Shown here: one piece after another, positions 26,622-34,707 of the stretch
Position numbering within the stretch: position 1 is the stretch's first letter
How the letters are laid out: each line of letters opens with the position of its first letter
Origin: Gemmiger sp. An194
GTDB taxonomy: Bacteria > Bacillota > Clostridia > Oscillospirales > Ruminococcaceae
Assembly: GCF_002160145.1 (NCBI RefSeq)
Contig: NZ_NFKA01000005.1
Span: 1-64,000, forward strand
Reading direction: 5' to 3'
Length of the DNA: 64,000 nucleotides
Position numbers and translations under genes: made by a program
Notes under the pieces: model-generated
What the model saw: the letters and a program-made list of their open reading frames with translations, nothing else
Databases searched by the model: none
What the model was told of the DNA's origin: nothing

Positions 26622-27437
26622 ATGATGATGGAAACCATTCAGCAGGCGGCCGATCTGCTGCGCAGCCGTCTGCCCGAAACGCCCACTGTGGGCATCGTTC
26701 TGGGCAGTGGACTGGGCGGGCTGGCCGATCGCATTGAAGCGCCGGTATATGTGCCCTACAGCGAGATCCCGGGCTTTGCGGTCTCCACCGCGCCGGGCCA
26801 TGCAGGCCGCTTTGTGGCCGGGCAGCTGGCCGGCAAGCAGGTGCTGTGCATGCAGGGTCGGCTGCATTACTACGAAGGCCACTCCATGCAGGACATCGTG
26901 TTCCCCATCCGGGTGATGAAGGCTCTGGGTGTGGAAACCCTGATCCTGACCAACGCCGCGGGCGGTGTGAACACCAGCTTCTCGGTGGGCGATCTGATGC
27001 TGCTGGAGGATCACATCAACTTCATGGGTGCCAATCCCCTGACCGGCCCCAACGACGAAGCCGTCGGCCCCCGCTTCTGCGACATGACCTTCGCCTACAC
27101 CCCGGCACTGCGTGAGCTTGCTGAGCAGGTGGCTGAAAAGCAGGGCGTTGCATTGCAGAAGGGTGTGTATCTGGGCTACATGGGCCCCAGCTACGAGACC
27201 CCCGCCGAAATTCGCGCCTTCCGCACCCTGGGTGCGGACGCAGTTGGCATGAGCACCGTGCCCGAGGTGATCGCTGCCAGCCATTGCGGCTTGAAAGTTC
27301 TGGCCATGAGCCTGATCACCAACATGGCCGCGGGCATTGAAAAGAAGAAGCTTTCCGGTGATGAAGTCATTGAGATCGCCAACCAGCGCGCACAGGTGCT
27401 GCAGAATCTGGTGAGCGGCATCATTGCCGAGCTGTAA
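26622..27437 (+). CDS. Purine nucleoside phosphorylase
   Basis: A 271-residue trimeric-type purine nucleoside phosphorylase (PunA/DeoD-II family). Phosphate-site residues are in VLGSGLGGLAD and VSTAPGHAG, followed by the family signatures MQGRLHYYEGHSM and LILTNAAGGVN; GPSYETPAEIR and MSTVPEVIAA complete the purine and ribose site. It cleaves purine nucleosides to free base and ribose-1-phosphate. AGGAGG lies just before three consecutive ATG codons at 26622-26630; the first is used here. An Mrp-type gene follows 24 bases later, so the two may be co-transcribed. Confidence 0.95.
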   Translation: MMMETIQQAADLLRSRLPETPTVGIVLGSGLGGLADRIEAPVYVPYSEIPGFAVSTAPGHAGRFVAGQLAGKQVLCMQGRLHYYEGHSMQDIVFPIRVMKALGVETLILTNAAGGVNTSFSVGDLMLLEDHINFMGANPLTGPNDEAVGPRFCDMTFAYTPALRELAEQVAEKQGVALQKGVYLGYMGPSYETPAEIRAFRTLGADAVGMSTVPEVIAASHCGLKVLAMSLITNMAAGIEKKKLSGDEVIEIANQRAQVLQNLVSGIIAEL

Positions 27438-27461
27438 TAGAAAAAAGGAGAGAAACAAATC

Positions 27462-28292
27462 ATGAGCGAATGTTCGCATGATTGCAGCAGCTGCAGTCAA
27501 AATTGCTCCAGCCGTCAGAATCCTCAGGATTTCCATGAGGCCCCCCACAAGCTGAGCAGCATTAAGAAGGTTATTGGTGTGGTAAGCGGCAAGGGCGGCG
27601 TCGGCAAGAGCATGACCAGCGCCCTGATGGCCGTGGAGATGCGCCGCCGCGGCTACGGCGTGGGCATCCTGGACGCCGATATCACCGGCCCCTCCATCCC
27701 CAAGCTGTTCGGCATCCATGGCCGCGCCATGGGCGACGAGAACGGCATCTGGCCCATCGAAAGCCGCATGGGCATTGATGTGATGAGCATCAACCTGCTG
27801 CTGGAGCACGAGGAGGACCCCGTTGTATGGCGTGGCCCCGTGATCGCCGGCGCGGTGAAGCAGTTCTGGCAGGACGTGATCTGGAAGGACGTGGACTTCC
27901 TGTTCGTGGACATGCCTCCGGGCACCGGTGACGTTCCCCTGACCGTGTTCCAGACCCTGCCGGTGGATGGCATCATCGTGGTTGCCAGCCCGCAGGAGCT
28001 GGTAAGCATGATCGTGGGCAAGGCCGTGAAGATGGCTCAGATGATGAACATTCCCATTCTGGGCGTGGTGGAGAACATGAGCTACGTGGAATGCCCGGAC
28101 TGCGGCAAGCAGATCAAGGTATTCGGCGAGAGCCATGTGGACGAGGTTGCCGCCAAGTACGGCATCTCCGTTCTGGCCAAGTGCCCCATCGACCCCAAGC
28201 TGGCAGAGTGCGCCGACCAGGGCCTGATCGAGGTGTATGGCGGCCAGTACCTGAACGCCGCAGCCGACGCGGTGCAGGCGCTGCTGAAGTAA
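27462..28292 (+). CDS. Mrp/NBP35-type iron-sulfur carrier ATPase
   Basis: A 276-residue P-loop ATPase with the deviant Walker A GKGGVGKS near residue 45, DADITGPSIPKLFG, VDMPPGTGD and a CPDC pair near residue 210. The first 20 residues hold four or more Cys (MSECSHDCSSCSQNCSS). That is like the NBP35 N-terminal cluster motif and suggests an additional Fe-S site. Family members bind and transfer Fe-S clusters to target proteins. An AAAAAAGGAG site precedes the ATG. Confidence 0.92.
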   Translation: MSECSHDCSSCSQNCSSRQNPQDFHEAPHKLSSIKKVIGVVSGKGGVGKSMTSALMAVEMRRRGYGVGILDADITGPSIPKLFGIHGRAMGDENGIWPIESRMGIDVMSINLLLEHEEDPVVWRGPVIAGAVKQFWQDVIWKDVDFLFVDMPPGTGDVPLTVFQTLPVDGIIVVASPQELVSMIVGKAVKMAQMMNIPILGVVENMSYVECPDCGKQIKVFGESHVDEVAAKYGISVLAKCPIDPKLAECADQGLIEVYGGQYLNAAADAVQALLK

Positions 28293-28341
28293 GCTATCCT
28301 GGCTTATGGGAGGCGCCAAACCACCGAAGGAGTGGACCCGG

Positions 28342-28446
28342 ATGTTCCGCGAGCATCTGACCGCCGGGTATCTGCTCGGCTTTCTTTTGATCGTTGCGGT
28401 GATCTTCATCGCCGGAGCCGTTTTCTGGTCCACCGCCTTATTCTGA
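28342..28446 (+). CDS. Small single-pass membrane protein (34 aa)
   Basis: A 34-residue open frame with GAAGGAG 8-14 bases before its ATG. It encodes a short charged N terminus (MFREHL) and one hydrophobic segment of about 22 residues (GYLLGFLLIVAVIFIAGAVF), ending STALF. It lies between the Mrp gene and a strong terminator, so it is probably the last gene of the purine phosphorylase-mrp transcript. No family was recognised. The good ribosome binding site and clean transmembrane profile support translation. Confidence 0.6.
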   Translation: MFREHLTAGYLLGFLLIVAVIFIAGAVFWSTALF

Positions 28447-28450
28447 ACCG

Positions 28451-28503
28451 AATGCCCCGTGGCAAGCCGGGTGATCCTTCCCGCCTGCCCGGGGCATTTT
28501 TTT
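28451..28503 (+). terminator. Terminator after the small membrane protein gene
   Basis: AATGCCCCG pairs with CGGGGCATT around an inner CGGG/CCCG arm, followed by a run of seven T. Confidence 0.85.
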
Positions 28504-28527
28504 ATCTCACCAAGGAGGTATTTTTCC

Positions 28528-29139
28528 ATGCACATTCCCGCCTGCGAAACGCGGCAGCTTGAGATCCTCACCTTTCAGCAAGCCATGGAGCACCGGGACC
28601 AGAGCGCCGAATACGACCGAAGCCGTTGGCTATACATCCCGGATTTTTACTCGGAATACCGGTATATTCTAGGCACCGTGGGCAAGCGCCCGCTGATCAC
28701 CATCGGCATCAATCCCTCCACCGCCGCCCCCGACGCGCTGGACAACACCCTGAAATCCGTGCAGCGCATCGCTCTGGGTAACGGTTTTGACTCCTTCATC
28801 ATGTTCAATGTGTACGCCCAGCGAGCCACCAACCCGGACCAGATGGACAAGGAGTTCAACGAGCCTTTGCACCGGGAGAACATGAACGCCTTCCGCTGGG
28901 TGCTGGAGCGCAGCGGCGAACATCCGGCTTTGTGGGCGGCCTGGGGCACCATCATCGAAAAGCGTCCCTACCTGAAGCAGTGCCTGGCGGACATGATGGA
29001 GCTGGGCCAGCAGTTTGGTGCGGTGTGGTATCAGGCGGGCAAGCCCTCGGTGAAGGGACATCCCCACCACCCGCTGTATCTGAAAAAGGATTCCGCTCTG
29101 GACCCCTTTGACGTGGCTGCCTACCAGGCAAGTCTGTAA
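28528..29139 (+). CDS. DUF1643 family protein
   Basis: A 203-residue protein of the DUF1643 type, recognisable by ITIGINPSTAAP near residue 60, MFNVYAQRATNPD and a late KGHPHHPLYL. The biochemical role of this family is unknown; some members are plasmid or phage linked. The ATG at 28528 has CAAGGAGG upstream, which excludes a longer frame through the preceding terminator. The gene appears monocistronic, between two terminators. Confidence 0.85.
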   Translation: MHIPACETRQLEILTFQQAMEHRDQSAEYDRSRWLYIPDFYSEYRYILGTVGKRPLITIGINPSTAAPDALDNTLKSVQRIALGNGFDSFIMFNVYAQRATNPDQMDKEFNEPLHRENMNAFRWVLERSGEHPALWAAWGTIIEKRPYLKQCLADMMELGQQFGAVWYQAGKPSVKGHPHHPLYLKKDSALDPFDVAAYQASL

Positions 29140-29140
29140 G

Positions 29141-29185
29141 AAAAAACACCCTGAACCCGTTTTCACGGGATCAGGGTGTTTTTTT
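29141..29185. terminator. Bidirectional terminator
   Basis: AAAAAACACCCTGA pairs with TCAGGGTGTTTTTT. It serves the DUF1643 gene on the plus strand and the lrgAB-kinase-gntR operon on the minus strand; the gntR stop codon touches its edge. Confidence 0.88.
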
Positions 29186-29874
29186 CATTGAATCAACCGG
29201 AAGTGCTCCGCCAGTGCGGCGCGGCCCAGTGGAGCATCGCCGGTTTGCAGCGCCTTCAGAATCCGGCGGTGGGTATCCAGCAGAGGGGTGCGGGTGGCCT
29301 CGTCCAGCTGGGCAAGCGTCTCCCGCCGGTAAAGATCCCCCTGGCTGGAAAGTGCCTCCATGATCGCGGCGATGAGTTGATTCTCCCCCGCCTCGATCAA
29401 GCTCCGGTGAAACCGGCTCTCGGCCTCTTCCAGCTGGCCCGGCTCCTGTGCCTGCTCCATCGCCTGCACCGCCTGTTCCATCGCCTGGATTGGCTGCGGA
29501 GGAGCAAGGCGCACCGCCCGTTCGTAAGCGGCACCTTCCAGACTTTCACGCAAGGTAAGGAATTCGCCCCGGTCACTCTGGCGAAGCAGCAGCATCATGG
29601 AAAGGATGGAGGAAAACCCCTGCCCGGCCTCGTTCACCAGAAAACTACCCTGCCCGTGCACACTGCGCACAAAGCCCATGTTTTCCAGCTGGCGCAGCGC
29701 CTCCCGCACCGAGTTGCGGCTAAGTCCCAGCTCCGCCATCAGGCTGCGCTCAGAGGGCAGCTTCGCCCCCAAAGTCAGCTTGCCCTCCAGAATCTGGCCT
29801 TTCAGGTATTCCAGCACCAGATCGTAGGTACGGGCGGTGGATTTCTCCTCACTTGCTGGTGGCTTCGCTTTCAT
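29185..29874 (-). CDS. GntR/FadR-family transcriptional regulator
   Basis: A 229-residue regulator. The N-terminal winged helix (residues about 15-85) includes LPSERSLMAELGLSRNSVREAL, cited as LPSERSLMAELG and SRNSVREALRQLE, and VHGQGSFL. A C-terminal helical FCD ligand domain follows, with the usual Asp/His-type residues. It is the last gene of the lrgA-lrgB-kinase operon and overlaps the kinase gene by 26 bases. A perfect FadR-like palindrome at the operon's transcription start (31552-31574) is the likely operator, which implies autoregulation. The ligand is unknown. Confidence 0.9.
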   Translation of the reverse strand: MKAKPPASEEKSTARTYDLVLEYLKGQILEGKLTLGAKLPSERSLMAELGLSRNSVREALRQLENMGFVRSVHGQGSFLVNEAGQGFSSILSMMLLLRQSDRGEFLTLRESLEGAAYERAVRLAPPQPIQAMEQAVQAMEQAQEPGQLEEAESRFHRSLIEAGENQLIAAIMEALSSQGDLYRRETLAQLDEATRTPLLDTHRRILKALQTGDAPLGRAALAEHFRLIQ

Positions 29875-30457
29875 CCAGCAATCCCCTCCAGCGCAGATAG
29901 TTCAGAATCATTTCCACGCAGCCGTCCACGCCCAGAATCCCACTGTCCAGACAAAGCTCATAGCCCTCGGCCTGGCCCCACTGCTCACCAGTGAAATACT
30001 TGTGGAACTCAGTTCGTTCCTCGTCCACCTCCTGCATGCGTATCGCTGCCTTTTTCGGCGAGATGTTCTCCAGCTGGGCAATGCGCTGGCAGCGGATCTC
30101 GGGAGCCGCATGGATAAACACACTCACGGCGTTTGCATCCGGGCGGAAAATCACATTGCCGCACCGGCCGATCAGTACACCGCTGTGATCCTGCATCAAG
30201 GCGCGAATCCGGCGGAACACCGTCTCGCTTGTTACGGCAGGCTCCTCATTCATGGCAATGGCATAGAGCAGGCTGTTCACCGGCCGCTCCTCATAAAAGG
30301 CCTTGACCTCGCTGTAATCCGGCGTGCTGCGGGCAATGGACATCAGCTTTTCCTTATCGTAAAAATCCACACCCAGGCGCTCGGCCAGCTTTGCGCCCAC
30401 CAGACGGCCGCTGCTGCCGTATTGACGGCCCACCGCCACGATCAATGGTTGTTTCAT
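29849..30457 (-). CDS. Cytidylate kinase-like family protein
   Basis: A 202-residue P-loop kinase-like protein of the cytidylate-kinase-like family that is common in clostridia. The N terminus reads IVAVGRQYGSSGRLVG, a nucleotide-binding loop with GSSGR instead of the usual GK[ST], followed by LGVDFYDKE and later GRCGNVIF. The family substrate is not settled. It sits between lrgB and gntR, 18 bases after lrgB and overlapping gntR, so it belongs to the lrg operon. Confidence 0.85.
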   Translation of the reverse strand: MKQPLIVAVGRQYGSSGRLVGAKLAERLGVDFYDKEKLMSIARSTPDYSEVKAFYEERPVNSLLYAIAMNEEPAVTSETVFRRIRALMQDHSGVLIGRCGNVIFRPDANAVSVFIHAAPEIRCQRIAQLENISPKKAAIRMQEVDEERTEFHKYFTGEQWGQAEGYELCLDSGILGVDGCVEMILNYLRWRGLLDESEATSK

Positions 30458-30475
30458 GGTTATCCCCTCCGCAGG

Positions 30476-31168
30476 TTACATAAATTGGGCAAACACCGAA
30501 GCGCCCACCACGGTGCACAGGCCCGCCACCGCAATGGCCAGGCTGCTCATGGCACCCTCTACCGCACCCAGCTCCATGGCCTTGGCGGTACCGATGGCAT
30601 GGGCGGAGTTGCCCAGCGCCAGACCCTTCGCCACCGGCTCTTGGATATGGAACAGCTTGAACACACCGTCCGCGATCACATTGCCCAGAATGCCGGTGAT
30701 GATGATGGATGCCACCGTGATGGTGACAATGCCGCCCAGCTCCTGAGACACGCCCATACCGATGGCCGTGGTGATGGACTTGGGCAGCAGGGTCACATAA
30801 AGCTCGTGGTCCAGCCCGAACAGCTTGGCGCAGGCCAGCACACCCACAAGGCTTGCCAGAACGCCGGACAGGATGCCGCAAACCACTGCCTTCAGATTCT
30901 CCTTCAGCAGGCTCAACTGCTCATACAGGGGCACCGCCAGGCAGACCGTTGCCGGGGTGAGCAGGTAGGACAGATACTGCCCGCTGGCGTTGTAGCTCTG
31001 GTAATCCACACCCAGCACCAGGTTCACCCCGATCACGCAGATCACCGCAATGAGCAGCGGGTTGAGCACCGCCAGACGAAATTTCTTTTTCAGCGCAAGG
31101 CCCAGCTCGTAGGCCAGCAGGCTGACCGCCGCCCCATAAAACAGCGACGAGGCAAAAAACTCACGCAT
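30476..31168 (-). CDS. lrgB: LrgB/CidB-family membrane protein
   Basis: A 230-residue polytopic membrane protein of the LrgB/YohK family. Signatures are LLTPATVCLAVPLYEQ, LPKSITTAIGM and ALGNSAHAIGTAKA. LrgAB-type pairs act as holin/antiholin-like proteins or as pyruvate/organic acid transporters in better-studied bacteria. It overlaps lrgA by 8 bases. Which of the known roles applies here cannot be read from sequence. Confidence 0.92.
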   Translation of the reverse strand: MREFFASSLFYGAAVSLLAYELGLALKKKFRLAVLNPLLIAVICVIGVNLVLGVDYQSYNASGQYLSYLLTPATVCLAVPLYEQLSLLKENLKAVVCGILSGVLASLVGVLACAKLFGLDHELYVTLLPKSITTAIGMGVSQELGGIVTITVASIIITGILGNVIADGVFKLFHIQEPVAKGLALGNSAHAIGTAKAMELGAVEGAMSSLAIAVAGLCTVVGASVFAQFM

Positions 31169-31523
31169 CCTTTTTCCCCTTTCCCCTTTGGATCACAAAC
31201 TGAGTGGCCCGGCCGGTGACCACCATCACCAACACGGTGGTGAACACAACAGTGAGCGCAACCGGCCAGAACACCGAAGCCAAACTGGGCCAGGCATCGG
31301 TCAGGCCCACCGCCGCCGGGATGAACATAACCGGCATGATCTCGATGAGAAACAGCGCCGCCTCCCGCACCTGACTCACCCGGAGCAGACCGGTGCACAG
31401 CAGCACCAACAGGATGACCAGCCCGTATACACTGGCTGGAATCGGCAGCGGAATAACCGCTTTCAGCACCTCACCCACAAAGGAGATGGCGAGGATGCGG
31501 GTCGCTTGCTTTAAAAACTTCAT
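31161..31523 (-). CDS. lrgA: LrgA/CidA-family holin-like membrane protein
   Basis: A 120-residue membrane protein with about four hydrophobic segments. The family stretches IPLPIPASVYGLVILLVLL and MPVMFIPAAVGL are followed by a basic tail (RGKGKK). It pairs with LrgB. It is the first gene of the operon; the ATG at 31523 was chosen because it gives the family length and lies downstream of the predicted promoter, whereas the longer frame would start upstream of it. Confidence 0.9.
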   Translation of the reverse strand: MKFLKQATRILAISFVGEVLKAVIPLPIPASVYGLVILLVLLCTGLLRVSQVREAALFLIEIMPVMFIPAAVGLTDAWPSLASVFWPVALTVVFTTVLVMVVTGRATQFVIQRGKGKKDA

Positions 31524-31551
31524 TCGACTTCCCCACTTTATCCAAGCATTG

Positions 31552-31574
31552 CGCAACTGGTAGGACCAGTTGCG
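31552..31574 (-). promoter_or_regulatory. FadR-type palindromic operator at the lrgAB start site
   Basis: A perfect palindrome with 10-base arms and a 3-base centre, CGCAACTGGT-AGG-ACCAGTTGCG. It contains the TGGTnnnACCA core of FadR-subfamily operators and lies exactly at the predicted transcription start (about 31574). Repression by the GntR protein encoded in the same operon is inferred. Confidence 0.7.
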
Positions 31575-31580
31575 TTTTTG

Positions 31581-31609
31581 ATTATACGGCGCACTTCCAG
31601 CCTTGTCAA
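31581..31609 (-). promoter_or_regulatory. lrgAB operon promoter
   Basis: Minus-strand TTGACA (31609-31604) and TATAAT (31586-31581), both consensus, with a 17-base spacer. Confidence 0.85.
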
Positions 31610-31620
31610 GACAACGGAAA

Positions 31621-31661
31621 ACAGAAAACCGCCCGCGGAGGAAAATTCCCCCGCGGGCGGT
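31621..31661 (-). terminator. Terminator of the MIF-like gene
   Basis: ACCGCCCGCGG (31628-31638) pairs with CCGCGGGCGGT (31651-31661), with TTTTCTG following on the minus strand. Confidence 0.8.
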
Positions 31662-31678
31662 CATTCATAACAGACTGG

Positions 31679-32020
31679 TCAGAAATTGCTTCCGTTCCAG
31701 CCCCAGTATTCCGTTTCGGCGTATTTCACATAGATGCGCTCCGGCTGCACATCCAGCGTGCTTTCCAGAATTTCGGTGATCCGGCTGGTCAGATCGTCGT
31801 AGGCATCGTAGCGGGCACCGCCGTACAGGCTCACCTCGGCCAGAGCCGCCGGGGCATCGCTGCCCGCGAACCACAGGCGGGCGTCGCCGGTGAAGTTCAG
31901 CATCAGCCAGTTTTCGTTTTTGCCGGGCAGAATCTCGATGGCGCGGCCCAACTGGGTTTTCAGCATCTCCTCGGTATTATCCGGAATGGAAGCATTGGTC
32001 ACAATATGAATATAGGGCAT
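31679..32020 (-). CDS. MIF-like tautomerase family protein
   Basis: A 113-residue protein of the macrophage migration inhibitory factor/phenylpyruvate tautomerase family. The catalytic Pro follows the initiator Met (MPYIHIVTN), so it becomes N-terminal after Met removal. Further family features are ENWLMLNF near residue 36 and RIYVKYAE and WGWNGSNF at the C terminus. MIF itself ends in a comparable WGWNGSTF motif. The start at 32020 is fixed by the need for Pro at position 2. It stands between the GH13 gene and a terminator; its physiological substrate is unknown. Confidence 0.85.
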   Translation of the reverse strand: MPYIHIVTNASIPDNTEEMLKTQLGRAIEILPGKNENWLMLNFTGDARLWFAGSDAPAALAEVSLYGGARYDAYDDLTSRITEILESTLDVQPERIYVKYAETEYWGWNGSNF

Positions 32021-32063
32021 GAAGATTGGTCCTTTCTGATTATGAAGTAAATCCGACTCACGA

Positions 32064-33371
32064 TTACTCGGTGCGCCAGTAGGCCACGCTGTAGGGCGGC
32101 ATCTGGCTGCCGCCGCCGAAGTCATGGTCCGCACCGGTGATCAGGTCCACCGCGCGGCCGGCCTGGGCATCGAAATGGGCGGTGTAGGTCTCGCCGGAGG
32201 CGTTCACTGCCACCAGCACCCGCTCATCCTCAAATTTGCGCTCGAAGATGATCTGGTGATTGGTGAGCATCACGTTGCGGTAGTTGCCGTAGCACAAAGC
32301 CTTGCTTGCCTTGTGAGCTGCCGCCAGCTTGGCGATCCACTCGGTAAGCTCATTTTCCCGGGGCAGCTCGATGGCCGGGCGCAGGGCGGCGTCGCCATCG
32401 CTCTTTTTACCCTCAATGCACCACTCGCTGCCATAGTACACCGCCGGAGTGCCGGGCATACCGAACAGAAGGCCATAGGCCGGGCGCAGGTGTTCCTTGT
32501 TCTGCAGAATGCTGGCAATGCGTTCCACATCGTGGTTATCCAAAAAGGCCAACAGGTGCTTGCCCTTGTAGAGGGTCCACTGCTCGGGGCCGAACTGGCG
32601 GGCCAGACTGTGGCCGATCTCGAACATATTCATGCAGTTGAAGCTGGAATACAGACCCTTGTAGCATTCGTAGTTGGTGACGGAGTGGCACATCTCGTCG
32701 TTCATCCAGCGGTTGTAGTCCCCGTGCAGGGTCTCGCCCATCAGTGCGAAATCCTCCTTCAGACCGGAGGTGAAGCCGCGCAGCTGCTTTAAGAACTCCG
32801 GTGCCAGACTGTAAGCCACGTCCAGACGCAGGCCGTCGATGTCAAACTGCTCCACCCAGCCGCGGATGGAACGGAACAGATAATCCACCACCGCCGGGTT
32901 GTGGAGATTCAGCTTGACCAGCTCGTTGTGGCCTTCCCAGCCTTCATACCAGAAGCCGTCGTTGTACTCGGTGTTCCCATCGAAGCTGATGTGGAACCAG
33001 TCCTTGTAGGGGCTGTCCCATTTCTTTTCCCGCACGTCCTGGAAGGCCCAGAAGCCCCGGCCCACATGATTGAACACGCCGTCCAGCATGACGCGCAGCC
33101 CGGCCTCATGCAGCGCCGCGCAGACCTTTGCAAAGTCCTCATTGGCGCCCAGGCGACAGTCCACCCGGGTCATATCACGGGTATCGTAGCCATGGCGATC
33201 GCTCTCAAACAGCGGGTTGAACAGCACGGTGTCCGCCCCGAGGGCTTTGATGTGCTCCACCCAGTCCAGCACCCGGAGAATCCGGTGTTCCTGCACTCCG
33301 TCGTTCTCCGCGGGCGCACCGCACAGGCCCAACGGATAGATCTGGTAAATCACTGCTTCGTCAAACCACAT
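32064..33371 (-). CDS. GH13 alpha-glucosidase/amylase-family hydrolase
   Basis: A 435-residue GH13 enzyme. The N terminus is VIYQIYPLGLCG, region I DGVFNHVG, region II GLRLDVA with the nucleophile Asp, region III LMGETLHG with the acid/base Glu, and region IV FLDNHDVERI. There is no signal peptide, so it is probably a cytoplasmic maltodextrin- or oligosaccharide-degrading enzyme; exact specificity cannot be assigned. AAAGGAGA precedes the ATG, and an extended -10 (TGGTATACT) lies about 50 bases upstream. Confidence 0.9.
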   Translation of the reverse strand: MWFDEAVIYQIYPLGLCGAPAENDGVQEHRILRVLDWVEHIKALGADTVLFNPLFESDRHGYDTRDMTRVDCRLGANEDFAKVCAALHEAGLRVMLDGVFNHVGRGFWAFQDVREKKWDSPYKDWFHISFDGNTEYNDGFWYEGWEGHNELVKLNLHNPAVVDYLFRSIRGWVEQFDIDGLRLDVAYSLAPEFLKQLRGFTSGLKEDFALMGETLHGDYNRWMNDEMCHSVTNYECYKGLYSSFNCMNMFEIGHSLARQFGPEQWTLYKGKHLLAFLDNHDVERIASILQNKEHLRPAYGLLFGMPGTPAVYYGSEWCIEGKKSDGDAALRPAIELPRENELTEWIAKLAAAHKASKALCYGNYRNVMLTNHQIIFERKFEDERVLVAVNASGETYTAHFDAQAGRAVDLITGADHDFGGGSQMPPYSVAYWRTE

Positions 33372-33449
33372 ATCGCGTTCTCTCCTTTATGCCCAAAAGG
33401 CATCCGTTTCTGCTTTCCAGTATACCATAGATTTGCCTAAAATTACACA

Positions 33450-33486
33450 AAAAAACGCGCACAGAACGAAAACTCTGTGCGCGTTA
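33450..33486 (-). terminator. Terminator of the AI-2E-type permease gene
   Basis: AACGCGCACAGA pairs with TCTGTGCGCGTT, followed by seven T on the minus strand. Confidence 0.85.
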
Positions 33487-33489
33487 TGC

Positions 33490-34656
33490 TTATTGACTTT
33501 CCGAAAGAGTTTTCTCTCCGGGAGCAACCGCTTCCGGCTCCAACGGCTCGCCATTTGCAGTAATGCCCTTGGCCTTCAGCTGGCTGGCAAGGAAATCACT
33601 GGTGAGCGAATACAGCACCGCGAAGGTGGGCACGCCCACCACCATACCGGCAAAGCCGAACAGACCGCCGCCCACGATGATGGCCACCAGCACCCAGATA
33701 GCGGACAGACCGGTGGAATCGCCCAGGATCTTGGGGCCCAGAATATTGCCGTCAAACTGCTGGAGCGCCAGCACAAAGATGGCAAACTTGATGGCGTCGA
33801 TGGGACTTGCCATCAGCAGGATCATAACGCTGGGAATCGCACCAATGAAGGGACCGAAGAAGGGAATCACATTGGTCACACCCACGATCACGCTGATCAG
33901 CAGAGTGAAAGGCATGCCCAGCAGGCTCATACCCACAAAGCAGATCACGCCGATGATGGCGCTGTCGATGATCTTGCCAATGATAAACCCGCTGAACACC
34001 TGGTTGGCATGGCTGCACACCGTGAGCACTCGCCGGGCCTTGGGCAGCGGCAGGAAAGCATAGGTGATCTTGTGCAGCTGACTCAAAAGCTTGTGCTTGT
34101 CCATCAGCATGTAAACCGAGGCGATGAGGGCCGTGAGGGCACTCACCACGCCGCTGCCCACTGCCATACCGTAGTTGAGGATCTCCGGCATAAATCTGGT
34201 CGCCAGCTGAGTAGCCTGATTCATCAGATCGGTATAGGAGACCAGCATGCCGGAGGTGACCTCCGGGTCAATGTTCAGCCGGTCGCCCCAATTGTTCACT
34301 ACCCCGTTCAGATTGTTCAGATAACCCGATGCATTGTTGATGAGCATGGTCACACTTTGTACCAGCTGCGGAATTACAAAGCTGAGCAACACCACCAGCA
34401 TGGCGACTGCCAGCAGATAGCTGATGAGAATGCTCAGAATCCGCCGTCCGCCAAGCTTCGTTTCAAACCAGCGCACCGGGGCATCCAGCAGATAAGCCAC
34501 CACAAAGCCCCAGATAAACGGCGCAAGAACATCCATTACGGTTTTCAAAGCGCCATGGACCAGATCCAGATTGGACATGGCCAGATAAAAGGTAATTCCA
34601 ATCAACACCACCGCCAGATTGGAAAAAAAGCGGTGGTTGGGCCGCCATTTGTTCAC
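33490..34656 (-). CDS. AI-2E family transporter (YtvI/PerM-like)
   Basis: A 388-residue membrane protein of the AI-2 exporter superfamily. It has N-terminal transmembrane segments with FIWGFVVAYLLDAPVRWFE, a long central extracytoplasmic region, and the C-terminal conserved IGVICFVGMSLLGMPF, VTNVIPFFGPFIGAIP and QQFDGNILGPKILGDSTGLSA (read as QQFDGNILGPKI and GDSTGLSAIWVL). The family includes exporters of autoinducer-2 and sodium/proton antiporters; the substrate here is unknown. It is divergent from nothing and probably monocistronic. Confidence 0.88.
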   Translation of the reverse strand: MNKWRPNHRFFSNLAVVLIGITFYLAMSNLDLVHGALKTVMDVLAPFIWGFVVAYLLDAPVRWFETKLGGRRILSILISYLLAVAMLVVLLSFVIPQLVQSVTMLINNASGYLNNLNGVVNNWGDRLNIDPEVTSGMLVSYTDLMNQATQLATRFMPEILNYGMAVGSGVVSALTALIASVYMLMDKHKLLSQLHKITYAFLPLPKARRVLTVCSHANQVFSGFIIGKIIDSAIIGVICFVGMSLLGMPFTLLISVIVGVTNVIPFFGPFIGAIPSVMILLMASPIDAIKFAIFVLALQQFDGNILGPKILGDSTGLSAIWVLVAIIVGGGLFGFAGMVVGVPTFAVLYSLTSDFLASQLKAKGITANGEPLEPEAVAPGEKTLSESQ

Positions 34657-34707
34657 ACTGTTTCCTCCGTTAAATCGATTCCTTATTCATTTACATTCCG
34701 CCGGAAC

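Noticed and set aside
33391-33408. ATGCC-TTTT-GGCAT hairpin upstream of the GH13 gene as another regulon leader
   Set aside because: It has a four-base loop without the AAAGGC sequence and no overlapping terminator.
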